Origin: Amblyomma americanum
Lineage: Eukaryota > Arthropoda > Arachnida > Ixodida > Ixodidae
NCBI RefSeq assembly: GCF_052857255.1
Contig: NC_135504.1
Span: forward strand, 140,394,121-140,458,120
DNA length: 64,000 nt
Direction of reading: 5' to 3'
This document shows, one piece after another, positions 32,488 through 47,100 of this stretch; position 1 is the stretch's first letter, and every line of letters starts with the position of its first letter. The position numbers and the translations under genes were made by a program. A model generated the notes under the pieces. The model was not told the origin of the DNA, did no database searches, and worked only from the letters and a program-made list of their open reading frames with translations.

Positions 32488-35146
32488 ACTCCGCGCTGGA
32501 GAAACTCCGCGTTTGAGAAACTCCGAACTGGAGAAACTCCGCGATGGAGACACTCCGCGCTGGAGAAACTCCGATTTGGAGAAACTTCGCTTTGAAGAAA
32601 CGGCGCGTTGGAGAAACTCCGCGTTAGAGATACTCCGCGCTTGAAACACACCGCGCTGGAGAAATTCTGTGTTGGAGAAAGTCCGCGTTGGAGAAACTCC
32701 GTGTTGTAGAATCTCCGCCTTGGAGAAACTTCGCGTTGAAGAAACGGCGCGTTGGAGACACTCCGCGTTGGAGAAACTCCGCGCTTGAAACACACCGCGC
32801 TGGAGAAACTCCGCGTTGGAGAAAGTCCGCGTTGGAGAAGGTCCGCGTTGGAGAAAGTCCGCGTTGGAGAAAGTCCGCGTTGGAGAAACTCCGCGTTGAA
32901 GAAAGTCCGCGTTGGAGAAAGTCCGCGCTGGAGAAACTCCGCGTTGTATAAACTCCGCGCTGTAGAAACTCCGCGATGGAGAACTCCGCGACGGACAAAC
33001 TCCGCGATGGAGAAATTCCGCGTTGGAGAAAAGTCCGCTCTGGAGAAACTCTACGCTGGAGAAACTCCGCACTGGAGCAACTCCGCGTTGGAGAAACTCC
33101 GCGCTGGACAAACTCCGTGCTGCATAAAATCTGCGCTGGAGAAACTCCGGGCTGGAGAAACTCCGTGCTGGACAAACTCCGCGCTGGAGAAACTCCGTGT
33201 TGGAGAAACTCCGCGCTGGAGAAACTTCGCGTTGGAGAAACTGCGCGTTGGAGAAACTGCGCGTTGGAGAAACTCCGCGTTGGAGAACGTCCGCGTTGGA
33301 GAAAGTCCGCGTTGGAGAGAGTCCGCGATGGAGAAACTACGCGCTGGAGAAACTCCGCGCTTGAGAAACTGCGAACTGGAGAAACTCCGCGATGGAGACA
33401 CTCCGCGCTGGAGAAACTCCGCGCTGGAGAAACTCCGTGTTGGAGAAGCTCCGTGTTGGGAAAATTCGCGTTGAAGAAACGGCGCGTTGGAGAAGCTCCG
33501 CGTTGGAGAAACTCCGCGCTTGAAACACACCGCGCTGGAGAAACTCCGCGTTGGAGAAAGTCCGCGTTGGAGAAGGTCCGCGTTGGAGAAAGTCCGCCTT
33601 GGAGAAAGTCCGCGTTGTAGAAACTCCGCGTTGAAGAAAGTCCACGTTGGAGAAAGTCCGCGCAGGAGAAACTCCGCGTTGGATAAACTCCGCACTGGAG
33701 AAACTCCGCGATGGAGAAACTCCGCGACGGACAAACTCCGCGATGGAGAAACTCCGCGCTGGAGGAACTCAGCGATGGAGAAACTCCGCACTGGAGAAAC
33801 TCCGCGTTTGAGAAATTCCGGGCTGGAGAAACTCCGCGCTGGAGAAACTCCGCGTTTGAGAAACTCCGAACTGGAGAAACTCCGCGATGGAGACACTCCG
33901 CGTTGGAGAAACTCCGATTTGGAGAAACTTCGCTTTGAAGAAACGGCGCGTTGGAGAAACTCCGCGTTAGAGATACTCCGCGCTTGAAACACACCGCGCT
34001 GGAGAAATTCTGCGTTGGAGAAAGTCCGCGTTGGAGAAACTCCGTGTTGTAGAAACTCCGCCTTGGAGAAACTTCGCGTTGAAGAAACGGCGCGTTGGAG
34101 ACACTCCGCGTTGGAGAAACTCCGCGCTTGAAACACACCGCGCTGGAGAAACTCCGCGTTGGAGAAAGTCCGCGTTGGAGAAGGTCCGCGTTGGAGAAAG
34201 TCCGCGTTGGAGAAAGTCCGCGTTGGAGAAACTCCGCGTTGAAGAAAGTCCGCGTTGGAGAAAGTCCGCGCTGGAGAAACTCCGCGTTGTATAAACTCCG
34301 CGCTGTAGAAACTCCGCGATGGAGAACTCCGCGACGGACAAACTCCGCGATGGAGAAATTCCGCGTTGGAGAAAAGTCCGCTCTGGAGAAACTCTACGCT
34401 GGAGAAACTCCGCACTGGAGCAACTCCGCGTTGGAGAAACTCCGCGCTGGACAAACTCCGTGCTGCATAAAATCTGCGCTGGAGAAACTCCGGGCTGGAG
34501 AAACTCCGTGCTGGACAAACTCCGCGCTGGAGAAACTCCGTGTTGGAGAAACTCCGCGCTGGAGAAACTTCGCGTTGGAGAAACTGCGCGTTGGAGAAAC
34601 TGCGCGTTGGAGAAACTCCGCGTTGGAGAACGTCCGCGTTGGAGAAAGTCCGCGTTGGAGAGAGTCCGCGATGGAGAAACTACGCGCTGGAGAAACTCCG
34701 CGTTTGAGAAACTGCGAACTGGAGAAACTCCGCGATGGAGACACTCCGCGCTGGAGAAACTCCGCGCTGGAGAAACTCCGTGTTGGAGAAGCTCCGTGTT
34801 GGGAAAATTCGCGTTGAAGAAACGGCGCGTTGGAGAAGCTCCGCGTTGGAGAAACTCCGCGCTTGAAACACACCGCGCTGGAGAAACTCCGCGTTGGAGA
34901 AAGTCCGCGTTGGAGAAGGTCCGCGTTGGAGAAAGTCCGCGTTGAAGAAAGTCCACGTTGGAGAAAGTCCGCGCAGGAGAAACTCCGCGTTGGATAAACT
35001 CCGCACTGGAGAAACTCCGCGATGGAGAAACTCCGCGACGGACAAACTCCGCGATGGAGAAACTCCGCGCTGGAGGAACTCAGCGACGGAGAAACTCCGC
35101 ACTGGAGAAACTCCGCGTTTGAGAAATTCCGGGCTGGAGAAACTCC
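32488..35146. repeat. 1.34-kb tandem duplication inside the satellite
   Basis: The run containing GCGTTAGAGATACTCC, GCTTGAAACACACC and GAGAAATTCTG occurs at 32641 and again at 33984, an offset of 1,343 bp kept for most of the block. The second copy lacks about 32 bases near 34940. Confidence 0.7.
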
Positions 35147-38100
35147 GCGCTGGAGAAACTCCGGGCTGGGGAAACTCCGCGCTGGAGAAACTCCGCGCTG
35201 GAGAAACTCCGTGTTGGAGAAACTCCGTGTTGGAGAAACTCCGTGTTGGAGAAACTTCGCATTGGAGAAACTCCGCGCTGGACGAAATCCGCGACGGACA
35301 AACTCCGCGATGAAGAAACTCCGCGTTGGTGATGAAAGTCCACGTTGGAGAAAAGTCCGCGTTGGAGAAAAGTCCGCGGTGGAGAAAATCTACGCTGGAG
35401 AAACTCCGCACTGGAGCAACTCCGCGTTTGAGAAACTCCTCGCTGGAGAAACTCCGTGCTGCATAAAATCTGCGCTCGAGAAACTACGCGCTGGAGATAC
35501 TCCGCGCTGGAGAAACTCCGCGCTGGAGAAACTCCGCGCTGGAGAAAATCCGCGCTGGAGAAACTCCGCGATGGAGAAACTCCGTGTTTGAGAAACTCCG
35601 CGCTGGAGAAACTCCGCGACGGAGAAACTCAGCGCTGGAGTAACTCCACGCTATAGAAACTCCGTGTTGGAGAAACTCGGTGTTGGAGAAACTCCGCGCT
35701 GGAGATATTTCGCGTTGGAGAAACTCCGCGTTGAAGAAACTCCGCGTTGGTGAAAGTCTGCGTTGGAGAAAAGTCCGCGTTGGAGAAAAGTCCGCTTTGG
35801 AGAACAGTCAGCGCTGGAGAATCCACGCTGGAAAAACTCCGCGCTGGAGAAGCTCCGCGCTGGAGAAACTCCGCGCTGGAGAAACTCCGAGTTGGAGAAA
35901 CTCTGCACTGGAGAAGCTCAGCGTTTGAGAAACTCCTCACTGGAGAAACTCCGTGTCTGAGAAACTCCGCGATGGAGCAACTCCGCGCTGGAGAAACTCC
36001 GAGTTGGAGAATCTCCGCACTGGAGAAGCTCCGCGATTGAGAAACTCCGCACTGGAGAAACTCCGCGTTTGAGAAACTCCGCGCTGGAGAAATTCCGGGC
36101 TGGAGAAACTCCGTGCTGAATAAACTCCGCGCTGGACAAACTCCGCGCTGGAGAAACTCCGTGTTGGAGAAACTCCGTGTTGGAGAAACTCCACGCTGGA
36201 GAAACTTCGCGTTGGAGAAACTGAGCTTTGGAGAAACTCCGCGTTGGAGAAAGTCCGCGTTGTAGAAAGTCCGCGATGGAGAAACTCCGCGCTGGAGAAA
36301 CTCCACGTTTGAGAAACTCCGAACTGGAGAAACTCCGCGATGGAGACACTCCGCGCTGGATAAACTCCGCGCTGGAGAAACTCCGTGTTGGAGAAACTCC
36401 GTGTTGGAGAAACTCCGCCTTGGAGAAACTTCGCTTTGAAGAAACGGCGCGTTGGAGAAACTCCGCGTTAGAGAAACTCCGCGCTTGAAACACACCGCGC
36501 TGGAGAAACTCTGCGTTGGAGAAAGTCCGCGTCGGAGAAGGTCCGCGTTTGAGAAAGTCCGCGTTGGAGAAACTCCGTGTTGTAGAAACTCCGCCTTGGA
36601 GAAATTTCGTGTTGAAGAAACGGCGCGTTGGAGATACTCCGCGTTGGAGAAACTCCGCGCTTGAAACACACCGCGCTGGAGAAACTCCGCGTTGGAGAAA
36701 ATCCGCGTTGGAGAAAGTCCGCGTTGGAGAAAGTCCGCGTTGGAGAAACTCCGCGTTGAAGAAAGTCCGCGTTGGAGAAAGTCCGCGCTGGAGAAACTCC
36801 GCGTTGTATAAACTCCGCGCTGGAGAAACTCCGCGATGGAGAAACTCCGCGACGGACAAACTCCGCGATGGAGAAACTCCGCGTTGGACAAAAGTCCGCT
36901 CTGGAGAAACTGTACGCTGGAGAAACTCCGCACTGGAGCAACTCCGCGTTGGAGAAACTCCGCGCTGGAGAAACTCCGTGCTGCATAAATCTGCGCTGGA
37001 GAAACTCCGGGCTGGAGAAACTCCGCGCTGGAGAAACTCCGTGCTGGACAAACTCCGCGCTGGAGAAACTCCGTGTTGGAGAAACTCCGCGCTGGAGAAA
37101 CTTCGCGTTGGAGAAACTGCGCGTTGGAGAAACTCCGCGTTGGAGAAACTCCGCGTTGGAGAAAGTCCGCGTTGGAGAAAGTCCGCGTTGGAGAGAGTCC
37201 GCGATGGAGAAACTCCGCGCTGGAGAAACTCCGCGTTTGAGAAACTGCGAACTGGAGAAACTCCGCGATGGAGACACTCCGCGCTGGAGAAACTCCGCGC
37301 TGGAGAAACTCCGTGTTGGAGAAGCTCCGTGTTGGGGAAACTTCGCGTTGGAGAAACGACGCGTTGGGGAAGCTCCGCGCTGGAGAAACTCAGTGTTGGA
37401 GAAACTCCGTGTTGGAGAAACTCCGCGCTGGAGAAACTTCGCGTTGGAGAAACTGCGCTTTGGAGAAACTCCGCGTTGGAGAAAGTCCGCGTTGTAGAAA
37501 GTATGCGTTGGAGAAAGTCCGCGATGGAGAAACTCCGCGATGGAGAAACTCCGCGCTGGAGAAACTCCGAGTTTGAGAAACTCCGAACTGGAGAAACTCC
37601 GCGATGGAGACACTCCGCGCTGGAGAAGCTCCGCGCTGGAGAAACTCCGTGTTGGAGAAACTCCGTGTTGGAGAAACTCCGCCTTGGAGAAACTTCGCTT
37701 TGATGAAACGGCGCGTTGGAGAAACTCCGCGTTAGAGAAACTCCGCGCTTCAAACACCGCGCTGGAGAAACTCCGCGTTGGAGAAAGTCCGCGTCGGAGA
37801 AGGTCCGCGTTGGAGAAAGTCCGCGTTGGAGAAACTCCGTGTTGGAGAAACTCCGCCTTGGAGAAAGTCAGCCCTGGAGAAACTCCGCGTTGTATAAACT
37901 CCGCGCTGGAGAAACTCCGCGATGGAGAAACTCCGCAACGGACAAACTCCGCGATGGAGAAATTCCGCGTTGGAGGAAAGTCCGCGTTGGAGAAAAGTCC
38001 GCTCTGGAGAAACTCTACGCTGGAGAAACTCCGCGCTGGAGCAACTCCGCGTTGGAGAAACTCCGCGCTTGAGAAACTCCGTGCTGCATAAAATCTGCGC

Positions 38101-41100
38101 TGGAGAAACTCCGGGCTTGAGAAACTCCGCACTGGAGAAACTCCGTGCTGGACAAACTCCGCGCTGGAGAAACTCCGTGTTGGAGAAACTCCGCGCTGGA
38201 GAAGCTTCGCGTTGGAGAAACTGCGCGTTGGAGAAACTCCGCGTTGGAGAAACTCCGCGTTGGAGAAAGTCCGCGTTGGAGAAAGTCCGCGTTGGAGAGA
38301 GTCCGCGATGGAGACACTCCGCGCTGGAGAAACTACGCGTTTGAGAAACTCCGAACTGGAGAAACTCCGCGATGGAGACACTCCGCGCTGGAGAAACACC
38401 GCGCTGAAGAAACTCCGTGTTGGAGAAACTCCGTGTTGGAGAAACTCCGTGTTGGAGAAACTTCGCGTTGGAGAAACGGCGCGTTGGAGAAACTCCGGGT
38501 TGGAGAAACTCCGCGCTTGAAACACACTGCGCTGGAGAAACTCCGCGTTGGAGAAAGTCCGCGTTGGAGAAGGTCCGCGTTGGAGAAAGTCCGCGTTGGA
38601 GAAAGTCCGTGTTGAAGAAAGTCCGCGCTGGAGAAACTCCGCGTTGGATAAACTCCGCGCTGGAGAAACTCCGCGACGGACAAACTCCGCGATGAAAAAA
38701 CTCCTCTGCGTTGGAGAAAGTCCGCGTCGGAGGAGGTCCGCGTTGGAGAAAGTCCGCGCTGGAGGAACTCCGCGTTGTATAAACTCCGCGCTGGAGAAAC
38801 TCCGCGACGGACAAACTCCGCGATGGAGAAACTCCGCGTTGGAGTAGAGTCCGCTCTGGAGAAACTCCGTGCTGGACAAACTCCGCGCTGGAGAAACTCT
38901 GTGTTGGAGAAACTCCGCGCTGGAGAAACTTCGCGTTGGAGAAACTCCGCGTTGGAGAAAGTCCGCGTTGGAGAAATTCTGCGTTGGAGAGAGTCCGCGA
39001 TGGAGAAACTCCGCGCTGGAGAAACTCCGCGTTTGAGAAACTGCGAACTGGAGAAACTCAGCGATGGACACTCCGCGCTGGAGAAACTCCGTGTTGGAGA
39101 AGCTCCGTGTTGGGGAAACTTCGCGTTGGAGAAACGGCGCGTTGGGGAAGCTCCGCGTTGGAGAAAGCCCGCGTTGGAGAAGGTCCGCGTTGGAGAAAGT
39201 CCGCGTTGAAGAAAGTCCGCGTTAGAGAAAGTCCGCGCTGGAGAAACTCTTCGTTGGATGAACTCCGCGCTGGAGATACTCCGCGATGGAGAAACTCCGC
39301 GAGGGACGAACTCCGCGATGGAGAAACTCCGCTTTGGTCAAAAGTCCGCGTTGGAGAAAAGTCCGCGTTGGAGAAAAGTCCGCATTGGAGAAAAGTCAGC
39401 GCTGGAGAAACTCCACGCTGGAAAAACTCCGCGCTGGAGAAGCTCCGCGCTGGAGAAACTCCGCGCTGGAGAAGCTCTGCGCCGGAGAAACTCCGCGCTG
39501 GAAAATCTCCGTGATGGAGAAACTCCGCGTTGGTGAAAGTCCGCGTTGGAGAAAAGTCCGCGTTGGAGAAAAGTCCGCTTTGGAGAAAAGTCAGCGCTGG
39601 AGAAATTCCACGCTGGAAAAACTCCGCGCTGGAGAAGCTCCGCGCTGGAGAAACTCCGCGCTGGAGAAGCTCTGCGCTGGAGAAACTCCGAGTTGGAGAA
39701 ACTGCACTGGAGAAGCTCAGCGTTTGAGAAACTCCGCACTGGATAAACTCCGTGTTTGAGAAACTCCGCGATGGAGCAACTCCGCGCTGGAGAAACTCCG
39801 AGTTGGAGAAACTCCGCACTGGAGAAGCTGCGCGTTTGAGAAACTCCGCACTGGAGAAACTCCGCGTTTGAGAAACTCCGCGCTGGAGAAATTCCTGGCT
39901 GGAGAAACTCCGTGCTGGAGAAACTCCACGCTGGACAAACTCCGCGCTGGAGAAACTCCGTGTTGGAGAAACTCCGTGTTGGAGAAACTCCACGCTGGAG
40001 AAACTTCGCGTTGGAGAAACTGAGCTTTGGAGAATCTCCGCGTTGGAAAAAGTCCGCGATGGAGAAACTCCGCGCTGGAGAAACTCCGCGTTTGAGAAAC
40101 TCCGAACTGGAGAAACTCCGCGATGGAGACACTCCGCGCTGGAGAAACTCCGATTTGGAGAAACTTCGCTTTGAAGAAACGGCGCGTTGGAGAAACTCCG
40201 CGTTAGAGAAACTCCGCGCTTGAAACACACCGCGCTGGAGAAATTCTGCGTTGGAGAAAGTCCGCGTTGGAGAAACTCCGTGTTGTAGAAACTCCGCCTT
40301 GGAGAAACTTCGCGTTGAAGAAACGGCGCGTTGGAGATACTCCGCGTTGGAGAAACTCCGCGCTTGAAACACACCGCGCTGGAGAAACTCCGCGTTGGAG
40401 AAAGTCCGCGTTGGAGAAGGTCAGCGTTGGAGAAAGTCCGCGTTGGATAAAGTCCGCGTTGGAGAAACTCCGCGTTGAAGAAAGTCCGCGTTGGAGAAAG
40501 TCCGCGCTGGAGAAACTCCGCGTTGTATAAACTCCGCGCTGTAGAAACTCCGCGATGGAGAAACTCCGCGACGGACAAACTCCGCGATGGAGAAATTCCG
40601 CGTTGGAGAAAAGTCCGCTCTGGAGAAACTCTACGCTGGAGAAACTCCGCACTGGAGCAACTCCGCGTTGGAGAAACTCCGCGCTGGACAAACTCCGTGC
40701 TGCATAAAATCTGCGCTGGAGAAACTCCGGGCTGGAGAAACTCCGTGCTGGACAAACTCCGCGCTGGAGAAACTCCGTGTTGGAGAAACTCCGCGCTGGA
40801 GAAACTTCGCGTTGGAGAAACTGCGCGTTGGAGAAACTGCGCGTTGGAGAAACTCCGCGTTGGAGAACGTCCGCGTTGGAGAAAGTCCGCGTTGGAGAGA
40901 GTCCGCGATGGAGAAACTACGCGCTAGAGAAACTCCGCGTTTGAGAAACTGCGAACTGGAGAAACTCCGCGATGGAGACACTCCGCGCTGGAGAAACTCC
41001 GCGCTGGAGAAACTCCGTGTTGGAGAAGCTCCGTGTTGGGAAAATTCGCGTTGAAGAAACGGCGCGTTGGAGAAGCTCCGCGTTGGAGAAACTCCGCGCT

Positions 41101-44100
41101 TGAAACACACCGCGCTGGAGAAACTCCGCGTTGGAGAAAGTCCGCGTTGGAGAAGGTCCGCGTTGGAGAAAGTCCGCCTTGGAGAAAGTCCGCGTTGTAG
41201 AAACTCCGCGTTGAAGAAAGTCCACGTTGGAGAAAGTCCGCGCAGGAGAAACTCCGCGTTGGATAAACTCCGCACTGGAGAAACTCCGCGATGGAGAAAC
41301 TCCGCGACGGACAAACTCCGCGATGGAGAAACTCCGCGCTGGAGGAACTCAGCGATGGAGAAACTCCGCACTGGAGAAACTCCGCATTTGAGAAATTCCG
41401 GGCTGGAGAAACTCCGCGCTGGAGAAACTCCGGGCTGGAGAAACTCCGCGCTGGGGAAACTCCGCGCTGGAGAAACTCCGCGCTGGAGAAACTCCGTGTT
41501 GGAGAAACTCCGTGTTGGAGAAACTCCGTGTTGGAGAAACTTCGCATTGGAGAAACTCCGCGCTGGACGAAATACGCGACGGACAAACTCCGCGATGAAG
41601 AAACTCCGCGTTGGTGATGAAAGTCCACGTTGGAGAAAAGTCCGCGTTGGAGAAAAGTCCGCGGTGGAGAAAATCTACGCTGGAGAAACTCCGCACTGGA
41701 GCAACTCCGCGTTTGAGAAACTCCTCGCTGGAGAAACTCCGTGCTGCATAAAATCTGCGCTCGAGAAACTACGCGCTGGAGATACTCCGCGCTGGAGAAA
41801 CTCCGCGCTGGAGAAACTCCGCGCTGGAGAAAATCCGCGCTGGAGAAACTCCGCGATGGAGAAACTCCGTGTTTGAGAAACTCCGCGCTGGAGAAACTCC
41901 GCGACGGAGAAACTCAGCGCTGGAGTAACTCCACGCTATAGAAACTCCGTGTTGGAGAAACTCGGTGTTGGAGAAACTCCGCGCTGGAGATATTTCGCGT
42001 TGGAGAAACTCCGCGTTGAAGAAACTCCGCGTTGGTGAAAGTCTGCGTTGGAGAAAAGTCCGCGTTGGAGAAAAGTCCGCTTTGGAGAACAGTCAGCGCT
42101 GGAGAATCCACGCTGGAAAAACTCCGCGCTGGAGAAGCTCCGCGCTGGAGAAACTCCGAGTTGGAGAAACTCTGCACTGGAGAAGCTCAGCGTTTGAGAA
42201 ACTCCTCACTGGAGAAACTCCGTGTCTGAGAAACTCCGCGATGGAGCAACTCCGCGCTGGAGAAACTCCGAGTTGGAGAATCTCCGCACTGGAGAAGCTC
42301 CGCGATTGAGAAACTCCGCACTGGAGAAACTCCGCGTTTGAGAAACTCCGCGCTGGAGAAATTCCGGGCTGGAGAAACTCCGTGCTGAATAAACTCCGCG
42401 CTGGACAAACTCCGCGCTGGAGAAACTCCGTGTTGGAGAAACTCCGTGTTGGAGAAACTCCACGCTGGAGAAACTTCGCGTTGGAGAAACTGAGCTTTGG
42501 AGAAACTCCGCGTTGGAGAAAGTCCGCGTTGTAGAAAATCCGCGATGGAGAAACTCCGCGCTGGAGAAACTCCGCGTTTGAGAAAATCCGAACTGGAGAA
42601 ACTCCGCGATGGAGACACTCCGCACTGGATAAACTCCACGCTGGAGAAACTCCGTGTTGGAGAAACTCCGTGTTGGAGAAACTCCGCCTTGGAGAAACTT
42701 CGCTTTGAAGAAACGGCGCGTTGGAGAAACTCCGCGTTAGAGAAACTCCGCGCTTGAAACACACCGCGCTGGAGAAACTCTGCGTTGGAGAAAGTCCGCG
42801 TCGGAGAAGGTCCGCGTTTGAGAAAGTCCGCGTTGGAGAAACTCCGTGTTGTAGAAACTCCGCCTTGGAGAAATTTCGTGTTGAAGAAACGGCGCGTTGG
42901 AGATACTCCGCGTTGGAGAAACTCCGCGCTTGAAACACACCGCGCTGGAGAAACTCCGCGTTGGAGAAAATCCGCGTTGGAGAAAGTCCGCGTTGGAGAA
43001 AGTCCGCGTTGGAGAAACTCCGCGTTGAAGAAAGTCCGCGTTGGAGAAAGTCCGCGCTGGAGAAACTCCGCGTTGTATAAACTCCGCGCTGGAGAAACTC
43101 CGCGAGGGAGAAACTCCGCGACGGACAAACTCCGCGATGGAGAAACTCCGCGTTGGACAAAAGTCCGCTCTGGAGAAACTGTACGCTGGAGAAACTCCGC
43201 ACTGGAGCAACTCCGCGTTGGAGAAACTCCGCGCTGGAGAAACTCCGTGCTGCATAAATCTGCGCTGGAGAAACTCCGGGCTGGAGAAACTCCGCGCTGG
43301 AGAAACTCCGTGCTGGACAAACTCCGCGCTGGAGAAACTCCGTGTTGGAGAAACTCCGCGCTGGAGAAACTTCGCGTTGGAGAAACTGCGCGTTGGAGAA
43401 ACTCCGCGTTGGAGAAACTCCGCGTTGGAGAAAGTCCGCGTTGGAGAAAGTCCGCGTTGGAGAGAGTCCGCGATGGAGAAACTCCGCGCTGGAGAAACTC
43501 CGCGTTTGAGAAACTGCGAACTGGAGAAACTCCGCGATGGAGACACTCCGCGCTGGAGAAACTCCGTGCTGGAGAAACTCCGTGTTGGAGAAGCTCCGTG
43601 TTGGGGAAACTTCGCGTTGGAGAAACGGCGCGTTGGGGAAGCTCCGCGCTGGAGAAACTCAGTGTTGGAGAAACTCCGTGTTGGAGAAACTCCGCGCTGG
43701 AGAAACTTCGCGTTGGAGAAACTGCGCTTTGGAGAAACTCCGCGTTGGAGAAAGTCCGCGTTGTAGAAAGTATGCGTTGGAGAAAGTCCGCGATGGAGAA
43801 ACTCCGCGATGGAGAAACTCCGCGCTGGAGAAACTCCGAGTTTGAGAAACTCCGAACTGGAGAAACTCCGCGATGGAGACACTCCGCGCTGGAGAAACTC
43901 CGCGCTGGAGAAACTCCGTGTTGGAGAAACTCCGTGTTGGAGAAACTCCGCCTTGGAGAAACTTCGCTTTGAAGAAACGGCGCGTTGGAGAAACTCCGCG
44001 TTAGAGAAACTCCGCGCTTGAAACACCGCGCTGGAGAAACTCCGCGTTGGAGAAAGTCCGCGTCGGAGAAGGTCCGCGTTGGAGAAAGTCCGCGTTGGAG

Positions 44101-47100
44101 AAACTCCGTGTTGGAGAAACTCCGCCTTGGAGAAAGTCAGCCCTGGAGAAACTCCGCGTTGTATAAACTCCGCGCTGGAGAAACTCCGCGATGGAGAAAC
44201 TCCGCAACGGACAAACTCCGCGATGGAGAAATTCCGCGTTGGAGGAAAGTCCGCGTTGGAGAAAAGTCCGCTCTGGAGAAACTCTACGCTGGAGAAACTC
44301 CGCGCTGGAGCAACTCCGCGTTGGAGAAACTCCGCGCTTGAGAAACTCCGTGCTGCATAAAATCTGCGCTGGAGAAACTCCGGGCTTGAGAAACTCCGCA
44401 CTGGAGAAACTCCGTGCTGGACAAACTCCGCGCTGGAGAAACTCCGTGTTGGAGAAACTCCGCGCTGGAGAAGCTTCGCGTTGGAGAAACTGCGCGTTGG
44501 AGAAACTCCGCGTTGGAGAAACTCCGCGTTGGAGAAAGTCCGCGTTGGAGAAAGTCCGCGTTGGAGAGAGTCCGCGATGGAGACACTCCGCGCTGGAGAA
44601 ACTACGCGTTTGAGAAACTCCGAACTGGAGAAACTCCGCGATGGAGACACTCCGCGCTGGAGAAACACCGCGCTGAAGAAACTCCGTGTTGGAGAAACTC
44701 CGTGTTGGAGAAACTTCGCGTTGGAGAAACGGCGCGTTGGAGAAACTCCGCGTTGGAGAAACTCCGCGCTTGAAACACACTGCTCTGGAGAAACTCCGCG
44801 TTGGAGAAAGTCCGCGTTGGAGAAGGTCCGCGTTGGAGAAAGTCCGCGTTGGAGAAAGTCCGTGTTGAAGAAAGTCCGCGCTGGAGAAACTCCGCGTTGG
44901 ATAAACTCCGCGCTGGAGAAACTCCGCGACGGACAAACTCCGCGATGAAGAAACTCCTCTGCGTTGGAGAAAGTCCGCGTCGGAGGAGGTCCGCGTTGGA
45001 GAAAGTCCGCGCTGGAGGAACTCCGCGTTGTATAAACTCCACGCTGGAGAAACTCCGCGACGGACAAACTCCGCGATGGAGAAACTCCGCGTTGGAGTAG
45101 AGTCCGCTCTGGAGAAACTCCGTGCTGGACAAACTCCGCGCTGGAGAAACTCTGTGTTGGAGAAACTCCGCGCTGGAGAAACTTCGCGTTGGAGAAACTC
45201 CGCGTTGGAGAAAGTCCGCGTTGGAGAAATTCCGCGTTGGAGAGAGTCCGCGATGGAGAAACTCCGCGCTGGAGAAACTCCGCGTTTGAGAAACTGCGAA
45301 CTGGAGAAACTCAGCGATGGACACTCCGCGCTGGAGAAACTCCGTGTTGGAGAAGCTCCGTGTTGGGGAAACTTCGCGTTGGAGAAACGGCGCGTTGGGG
45401 AAGCTCCGCGTTGGAGAAAGCCCGCGTTGGAGAAGGTCCGCGTTGGAGAAAGTCCGCGTTGAAGAAAGTCCGCGTTAGAGAAAGTCCGCGCTGGAGAAAC
45501 TCTTCGTTGGATGAACTCCGCGCTGGAGATACTCCGCGATGGAGAAACTCCGCGAGGGACGAACTCCGCGATGGAGAAACTCCGCTTTGGTCAAAAGTCC
45601 GCGTTGGAGAAAAGTCCGCATTGGAGAAAAGTCAGCGCTGGAGAAACTCCACGCTGGAAAAACTCCGCGCTGGAGAAGCTCCGCGCTGGAGAAACTCCGC
45701 GCTGGAGAAGCTCTGCGCCGGAGAAACTCCGCGCTGGAAAATCTCCGCGATGGAGAAACTCCGCGTTGGTGAAAGTCCGCGTTGGAGAAAAGTCCGCGTT
45801 GGAGAAAAGTCCGCTTTGGAGAAAAGTCAGCGCTGGAGAAATTCCACGCTGGAAAAACTCCGCGCTGGAGAAGCTCCGCGGTGGAGAAACTCCGCGCTGG
45901 AGAAGCTCTGCGCTGGAGAAACTCCGAGTTGGAGAAACTGCACTGGAGAAGCTCAGCGTTTGAGAAACTCCGCACTGGATAAACTCCGTGTTTGAGAAAC
46001 TCCGCGATGGAGCAACTCCGCGCTGGAGAAACTCCGAGTTGGAGAAACTCCGCACTGGAGAAGCTGCGCGTTTGAGAAACTCCGCACTGGAGAAACTCCG
46101 CGTTTGAGAAACTCCGCGCTGGAGAATTTCCTGGCTGGAGAAACTCCGTGCTGGAGAAACTCCGCGCTGGACAAACTCCGCGCTGGAGAAACTCCGTGTT
46201 GGAGAAACTCCGTGTTGGAGAAACTCCACGCTGGAGAAACTTCGCGTTGGAGAAACTGAGCTTTGGAGAAACTCCGCGTTGGAAAAAGTCCGCGATGGAG
46301 AAACTCCGCGCTGGAGAAACTCCGCGTTTGAGAAACTCCGAACTGGAGAAACTCCGCGATGGAGACACTCCGCGCTGGAGAAACTCCGATTTGGAGAAAC
46401 TTCACTTTGAAGAAACGGCGCGTTGGAGAAACTCCGCGTTAGAGAAACTCCGCGCTTGAAACACACCGCGCTGGAGAAATTCTGCGTTGGAGAAAGTCCG
46501 CGTTGGAGAAACTCCGTGTTGTAGAAACTCCGCCTTGGAGAAACTTCGCGTTGAAGAAACGGCGCGTTGGAGATACTCCGCGTTGGAGAAACTCCGCGCT
46601 TGAAACACACCGCGCTGGAGAAACTCCGCGTTGGAGAAAGTCCGCGTTGGAGAAGGTCCGCGTTGGAGAAAGTCCGCGTTGGAGAAAGTCCGCGTTGGAG
46701 AAACTCCGCGTTGAAGAAAGTCCGCGTTGGAGAAAGTCCGCGCTGGAGAAACTCCGCGTTGTATAAACTCCGCGCTGTAGAAACTCCGCGATGGAGAAAC
46801 TCCGCGACGGACAAACTCCGCGATGGAGAAATTCCGCGTTGGAGAAAAGTCCGCTCTGGAGAAACTCTACGCTGGAGAAACTCCGCACTGGAGCAACTCC
46901 GCGTTGGAGAAACTCCGCGCTGGACAAACTCCGTGCTGCATAAAATCTGCGCTGGAGAAACTCCGGGCTGGAGAAACTCCGCGCTGGAGAAACTCCGCGT
47001 TGTATAAACTCCGCGCTGTAGAAACTCCGCGATGGAGAAACTCCGCGACGGACAAACTCCGCGATGGAGAAATTCCGCGTTGGAGAAACGTCCGCTCTGA